Of a stretch of 35,340 nucleotides of DNA, positions 31,312 to 35,340 are shown piece by piece (position 1 is the first letter of the stretch; each line of letters opens with the position of its first letter). The stretch comes from Nanohaloarchaea archaeon B1-Br10_U2g19 (GTDB taxonomy: Archaea > Nanohalarchaeota > Nanosalinia > Nanosalinales > Nanosalinaceae), in the NCBI GenBank assembly GCA_001563905.1, contig LKMO01000006.1:1-35340 (forward strand). The letters are read 5' to 3'. Both the position numbers and the translations under genes were made by a program. Below the pieces are notes generated by a model. That model saw only the letters and a program-made list of their open reading frames with translations, ran no database searches and had not been told where the DNA came from.

Positions 31312-33429
31312 TTAACCGAAGATTGAAGCTACTCTAGAGAATACTCCCGGACTCTCTGTTGGTGATTCAACTGCTAATCCTGTAGGAGTCTCTTCTACTT
31401 CTGCTTGTCCTGTTTCTTCAAGAACTTGAGCTGTGTCGTCCATACTGTTCTCGACACTTTCAACTCTTGATTCAAGACTTTCTAGCTCTTCTTGTTGAGC
31501 TTCAATTGTTTCTTCTTGTTCTTGGATTACATCCTGTTGAGCTTCAATCGTTTCCTCTCTATCTTCAACTGCATCCTCTACAATTGAAGTAACTTCAGAT
31601 TCGCCAAGACCTGTTGAAGCAGGTGCTGAAGGAGCTACATCCTCTGCGATCTCTTCAATCTCAGAAACAGACCTCTGAGAGTCGGTGTTAGCTTCAAATC
31701 GAGACCATTCCTCTTCATTCTCGCTTACCTTCCAATCAGCAAACGTGAAAGCTACCTCGTTGTTATCTAGTGCCTCCTCAGTAGGGTAATAAGGCCTCCA
31801 CTCAACATCACCCTCAACCTGAGAACTATCAAGTCCTGTAGGATCACTCCAGTAGTTCTCTGTTGCATCTAGAACTTCTTCGTGTTCTTTTGCGTCAATA
31901 GATGTTTCTGAGACAAATTTATTAGATCGAATTTCAGTCTCGGAAGGGTCATAAGATTCTAATTTGACAGACTCTATCGCTTTTTGAGAGTCAATTTTGT
32001 TATTTTCTACTGTTGTTGACCGAACTTCTTCTTGGAGGGTTACAGCCGTATCAGCTGAAATTATATTCCCCTCAATTTTTAGGTCCTCAACATGATTTCC
32101 TTCTTCTGTCCAGTCGAATAAGTCACCAAAGTAGTTTCCGCTGGCTCCGATTGCTGAGGCTCCTTGAATATCAAATTCGTTACCAAGAATCTCTACAGCT
32201 TTGGAGTCAGTTACTACAATTCCTGTTGATGTCCATTCACCTTCATCTTTCTCCTCTTCTAAGTTGTGGGCAAACAAATTGTCATTAATTTTTGCTCCAT
32301 CAGAGTTCCTCAAACTGATAGCATTTGCGCCATCTGTTGTAAGAAAGTCAATAAATTCAAATCCTGAAATCTCTACATTCTCTGCTTCTTCAATGACAAA
32401 AGAAGTCTCTGAATCACGGTCAGCTTCTTCAGAAGATTGAATTGTTGCACCGTCTTCACCAGTTAAACGCAAATCATCCTGCCTGATTTTAACAGTCTCT
32501 TCTAGTTCATAATTTCCTGCTCCAACCTTTATTTCGTCTCCTTCCTCAGCTGTATCAACAGCGTCTTGAATACTAGTATAGTAAGCTTCTTGATCAGCGT
32601 TTTCTATATCTCTATCGTAAGCAGAATCTGAAACCTCTACAGATTCTACCAGGTTACTATTCAGAACTTGGTAAGCTGTTTCCTCAGAGTTCTCTACATC
32701 AATCCCATTTATTTTATTTGGAATGAAAATTAACTTAATTTCTTTGTTACCATATTCTAGGACTTCGTTATCTTCAACCTTAAGATTGAAAGAAGTTTGC
32801 TCTGATTCTGCACCATATGTCCAAATTCCTTCGTCTGTTGCTTCGGTCACAGTATTTCCAACAATTTCTACCTCAGCGTCTTCGGAAGGATATAATCCTA
32901 TAGCTCCTGTGACTTTGTTATCCTGGACAGTTACATCTCCTCCACTGTCGCCACCCCAGTGACCTAAAGCTAATCTTGAAAGGTCTTCAGGATTTGCTTC
33001 AACTACATTGTTGACGACTTCTGTTCCTTCAGTACCTTGGAACTCAATCACATTATCTGCTTCTTGATCAACCACATTTACTCCCTCAACTCTTACATCA
33101 TCTGAAGTGATAGTGATTTGGCCTTCAATAATTGCCTCTTCTTCACGTTCAGAGTCTCCTGAATTATCTGTATTAGGGCCTTGAAGAGTTAGTTCTTCAA
33201 CATCGATAGCGATATCTTCCTCATATGTTCCTGCTTCAAGTTCTACAATATCTTCTGAACCTGCTTCATCTATCGCTTCCTGAATTGTATCATAATCCTC
33301 ATCCACCATAATTGTGTCTTCTGCTGCTACTCCTGTTGAGAATAGTGCGAAGGACACGAATATTATTGTTAGAAATGTTGTACTTTTCGTAAAACCGTTT
33401 TTTAAGTTGTATTTGGATGTATTAGTCAT
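31312..33429 (-). CDS. Large secreted beta-helix surface protein with coiled-coil end
   Basis: This 705-residue protein has a signal peptide (hydrophobic about 18-34, cleavage near VAA-ED). Two right-handed parallel beta-helix modules each start with the pectate-lyase-type 'I-Q-x-A-x-D' strand: YDTIQEAIDEAGSEDIVELEAGTY (from about 45) and YYTSIQDAVDTAEEGDEIKVGAGNY (from about 281). NosD-like repeats (VEGNxI, VENNKI, IRSNKF) follow. A Trp-rich segment (WSDPTGL, WRPYYP) leads to a coiled coil (EDREETIEAQQDVIQEQEETIEAQQ, about 615-670) and a C-terminal amphipathic piece (FSRVASIFG). No catalytic site or anchor is visible. It is a probable adhesin or fibre on the cell surface. A Shine-Dalgarno-like GGGGAG precedes its ATG. 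Confidence 0.8.
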   Translation of the reverse strand: MTNTSKYNLKNGFTKSTTFLTIIFVSFALFSTGVAAEDTIMVDEDYDTIQEAIDEAGSEDIVELEAGTYEEDIAIDVEELTLQGPNTDNSGDSEREEEAIIEGQITITSDDVRVEGVNVVDQEADNVIEFQGTEGTEVVNNVVEANPEDLSRLALGHWGGDSGGDVTVQDNKVTGAIGLYPSEDAEVEIVGNTVTEATDEGIWTYGAESEQTSFNLKVEDNEVLEYGNKEIKLIFIPNKINGIDVENSEETAYQVLNSNLVESVEVSDSAYDRDIENADQEAYYTSIQDAVDTAEEGDEIKVGAGNYELEETVKIRQDDLRLTGEDGATIQSSEEADRDSETSFVIEEAENVEISGFEFIDFLTTDGANAISLRNSDGAKINDNLFAHNLEEEKDEGEWTSTGIVVTDSKAVEILGNEFDIQGASAIGASGNYFGDLFDWTEEGNHVEDLKIEGNIISADTAVTLQEEVRSTTVENNKIDSQKAIESVKLESYDPSETEIRSNKFVSETSIDAKEHEEVLDATENYWSDPTGLDSSQVEGDVEWRPYYPTEEALDNNEVAFTFADWKVSENEEEWSRFEANTDSQRSVSEIEEIAEDVAPSAPASTGLGESEVTSIVEDAVEDREETIEAQQDVIQEQEETIEAQQEELESLESRVESVENSMDDTAQVLEETGQAEVEETPTGLAVESPTESPGVFSRVASIFG

Positions 33430-33576
33430 TTGTTGTTCTCCCCTCTTTAAATTTTAAGGTAAAAAATGATTTCAGAAATGAGTTTATTAAGGGTTTTTCT
33501 ATAACGCAACGTGTTTTAGCTTCTAAAACTTGGTAATAGTCAGTTTCTTGAATACTGGCGAACAATCAGTTAACTT

Positions 33577-34053
33577 ATGAAAAAGGTTATTGTTGCAGCA
33601 GTTTCAGAAAACGGTGTTATAGGCAGGGACGAAGATATCCCTTGGTATTTTCCTGAAGATTTGAAACATTTCAAAGAGGTAACCCTCAATAATCCTGTTG
33701 TTATGGGTCGTAAGACTTTTGAGTCGCTTCCAGAGGATTACAAGCCTTTACCGGACAGAACTAATATTGTTTTAACTCGTTCAGGTCCCGATCTCCCTGA
33801 GAGTGTAAAGGTTGTGAACAGTCTTGAAGATGCATGGAGCACAGCAGAAAAATTCGGAGAAACTGTTTACGTGATAGGAGGCTCAAGCATCTACAGACAG
33901 GTCTTGGATGAAGCTGATAAAATGGTTTTAACCCGTATACACGACCATTATGAAGGCGACACATTTTTCCCGGACTGGAACACAGAAGACTGGGAGCTAG
34001 TAGAAGAGGATAACCGCGGAGAGCTCTCATTTTTAGAGTACGTAAGAACTTAG
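33577..34053 (+). CDS. folA: Dihydrofolate reductase
   Basis: This 158-residue enzyme reduces dihydrofolate to THF with NADPH, restoring the cofactor oxidised by ThyA. Features in order are IVAAVSENGVIGRDEDIPWYFPEDLKHFK (Asp28 the catalytic acid), VVMGRKTFESLP (NADPH site), NIVLTRS, and VYVIGGSSIYRQVL (the Gly-Gly pair), then FFPDW near the end. Length is standard. It starts divergently from the beta-helix gene and is followed 17 bp later by the BFN gene. Confidence 0.97.
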   Translation: MKKVIVAAVSENGVIGRDEDIPWYFPEDLKHFKEVTLNNPVVMGRKTFESLPEDYKPLPDRTNIVLTRSGPDLPESVKVVNSLEDAWSTAEKFGETVYVIGGSSIYRQVLDEADKMVLTRIHDHYEGDTFFPDWNTEDWELVEEDNRGELSFLEYVRT

Positions 34054-34070
34054 GAAAGGAAAAGGTTGAT

Positions 34071-34577
34071 ATGAATAAAACTTCTTTTAGAAGATTTATG
34101 AGAGAGTCTGAAAGAGACGCATTAATTATTGTAGCCTCATGTGTGATCATAGGGCTGTCCCTATACAGTTTAATCGGTATTCCTGATACGTCTTTCGGAG
34201 CTGTAGAAGTACATAATATCCATGCCGAAGGAAACCTTATTTCGCTTCATACCGGATGCCACATACTAAGTATGAGTACTTCTCAACCCCAGATTTCGTC
34301 TATAAACCAAGAGTTCGAGAACGAGACCACAAGACCTATGACTCACGATCTTGCTTTAGATCTTGTAGAGAGCAGTGGTTCAAGTGTTGAAACTGTCAAG
34401 ATCCATAGCTTTCAAAACGGTACATACTACAGCGACATAATCCTTAGCAATGGTGAGAAAGTTGACGCTCGTCCTTCCGATGCTTTAGCACTTTCTCTAC
34501 GAACCGACTCCCCTGTTAAAGTAGATAGAAATCTTCTTCATAGCGAAGGCGAGATGGTATGTGACCACTTCGTCTGA
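34071..34577 (+). CDS. Membrane-anchored BFN (DUF151) domain protein
   Basis: This 168-residue protein has a hydrophobic helix at about 17-38 (ALIIVASCVIIGLSLYSLIGI) followed by about 130 residues. The BFN core reads RPMTHDLALDLVESSGSSVETVKIHSFQNGTYYSDIILSNGEKVDARPSDALALSLRTDSPV, matching the 'RPxTHDL...DARPSDAxALA' signature of bifunctional nuclease (DUF151) proteins. Most such proteins I know of are soluble; here a tether has been added. A GGTTGAT element lies just before the ATG. The activity (RNase/DNase) is reported for plant members and unproven in archaea. Confidence 0.85.
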   Translation: MNKTSFRRFMRESERDALIIVASCVIIGLSLYSLIGIPDTSFGAVEVHNIHAEGNLISLHTGCHILSMSTSQPQISSINQEFENETTRPMTHDLALDLVESSGSSVETVKIHSFQNGTYYSDIILSNGEKVDARPSDALALSLRTDSPVKVDRNLLHSEGEMVCDHFV

Positions 34578-34672
34578 AAAATAGCATTAGTAGTTTTCAG
34601 ACTAGAGCCTAACAACAATTTGGAAAGCCAGAGAAGTAGAGTCATAAGACTTCAACCTCCAGTTACTATATT

Positions 34673-35340
34673 ATGAAATTAGAAAACCTAGATCTACCAG
34701 AGAAAATTAAACAAGATTATCTGGATTCTGGTATAGAAGTCTTGAATCCTCCACAGCAGAAAGCTGTTGAAAACGGTTTAATGGAAGAAGAAGATTTAAT
34801 TATTGCTTCTCCAACCGCTTCAGGTAAAACATTTATTGCAGAGTTAGGGATAGTTAACCAAGTAGTTAAAAACAAAGGTAAAGCTGTTTACATCGTTCCT
34901 TTAAAGGCTTTAGCCTCAGAGAAGTACGAAGATTTTACAGAACGTTATGAAGATCTTAACGTTATGATGTCGGTAGGAGATAAAGACGAGTCCGGAGACT
35001 ACCTAGAAACCGCGGACATAGTAATTGTTACATCTGAAAAACTGGACTCCATGCTCCGACACAACCCTTCATGGATACACGATATCAACTTAGTGGTGAC
35101 CGATGAAATACATCTTTTGACTTCGCCTAACAGAGGTCCTACACTCGAAATAACACTTACACGGTTAAGAGATATACTAGATTTCCAGATGCTGGGACTG
35201 AGCGCTACCATAAGCAATTCGAACGAACTAGCTAACTGGCTGGACGCAACACTTGTCGAATCAAGCTACAGACCAGTAGAGCTAGAAGAAGGGATCATGC
35301 ACGGAAACGAAGTAGAGTTCTACCCTGAAGACTACGAACC
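34673..35340 (+). CDS. hel308: Hel308-like superfamily 2 helicase, 3' truncated
   Basis: The first 222 residues are present and the frame runs off the window end. The Q-type motif is NPPQQKAVENGL, Walker A is SPTASGKTFIAEL, motif Ia is VPLKALASEKY, motif Ib is IVTSEKLDSMLR, motif II is VVTDEIHLL (DEIH) and motif III is GLSATISN. This order and DEIH identify a Ski2-like helicase, probably the replication-fork helicase Hel308 of archaea. The C-terminal ratchet and helix-hairpin-helix domains that would separate it from other Ski2-like archaeal helicases are outside the window. Confidence 0.85.
   Translation, partial: MKLENLDLPEKIKQDYLDSGIEVLNPPQQKAVENGLMEEEDLIIASPTASGKTFIAELGIVNQVVKNKGKAVYIVPLKALASEKYEDFTERYEDLNVMMSVGDKDESGDYLETADIVIVTSEKLDSMLRHNPSWIHDINLVVTDEIHLLTSPNRGPTLEITLTRLRDILDFQMLGLSATISNSNELANWLDATLVESSYRPVELEEGIMHGNEVEFYPEDYE

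Noticed and set aside
1-35340. CRISPR array or complete insertion sequence
   Set aside because: No evenly spaced direct repeats, terminal inverted repeats or intact transposase were seen in the intergenic regions.

Overview
The window looks like a chromosomal segment of a halophilic archaeon with a small, compact genome, most consistent with the Nanohaloarchaeota (DPANN). Archaeal identity rests on TFB, an archaeal RNA polymerase subunit D, the archaeal S13-S4-S11-RpoD block, archaeal-type AspRS, a Hel308-like helicase, and TATA-like boxes about 25 bp before many starts (mostly leaderless transcripts). A salt-in lifestyle is suggested by very acidic proteins, including acidic tails on S4 and S13, and by Tat-type lipoprotein signals. 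The sequence is AT-rich and uses many AGA and ATA codons, unlike most Haloarchaea. The phylum assignment is inference.

Layout. 1-4.3 kb: accessory genes (5'-truncated acidic DUF5667-like protein, nuclease-like protein, tiny acidic lipoprotein, DtxR-like regulator, SGNH hydrolase, tRNA-Gln, and coiled-coil genes of which one is frameshifted). 4.6-8.1 kb: Tat lipoprotein, parvulin, then rps13-rps4-rps11-rpoD and tRNA-Leu. 8.1-9.7 kb: coiled-coil protein, a 340-bp gap with a possible relic, and a CWB2-like surface protein. 9.8-17.5 kb: aspS, then a condensin locus (a short-armed SMC, a small membrane protein, ScpA, ScpB) and the ribosome-rescue factor RqcH/NEMF, convergent with TFB. 18.6-22.7 kb: NEW3-domain protein plus ABC-2 exporter and a membrane protein. 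22.8-24.9 kb: Tat lipoprotein and a PiT-like transporter operon. 25-34 kb: thymidylate and folate genes (tmk, glyA, thyA-folC, folA) mixed with a BI-1-like membrane protein, a Nudix hydrolase, an orphan histidine kinase and a large beta-helix surface protein. 34-35.3 kb: membrane-anchored BFN protein and the start of a Hel308-like helicase, cut by the window end.

How the genes fit together. GlyA supplies methylene-THF, ThyA makes dTMP, FolA regenerates THF, FolC glutamylates folate and Tmk phosphorylates dTMP, so nearly a whole dTMP cycle lies within about 9 kb. SMC, ScpA and ScpB should form one chromosome-organising complex. AspRS carries the residues associated with the non-discriminating form, which predicts tRNA-dependent Asn-tRNA formation. 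The rest is dominated by envelope proteins (lipoproteins, CWB2, NEW3, beta-helix), as expected for an organism that interacts closely with a host surface.

I found no CRISPR array, intact insertion sequence, rRNA or clear novel multi-gene defence system. The most unusual points are the miniaturised SMC, the DtxR-like regulator that has lost most metal ligands, the frameshifted coiled-coil gene and the unexplained 8.5-8.85 kb gap.
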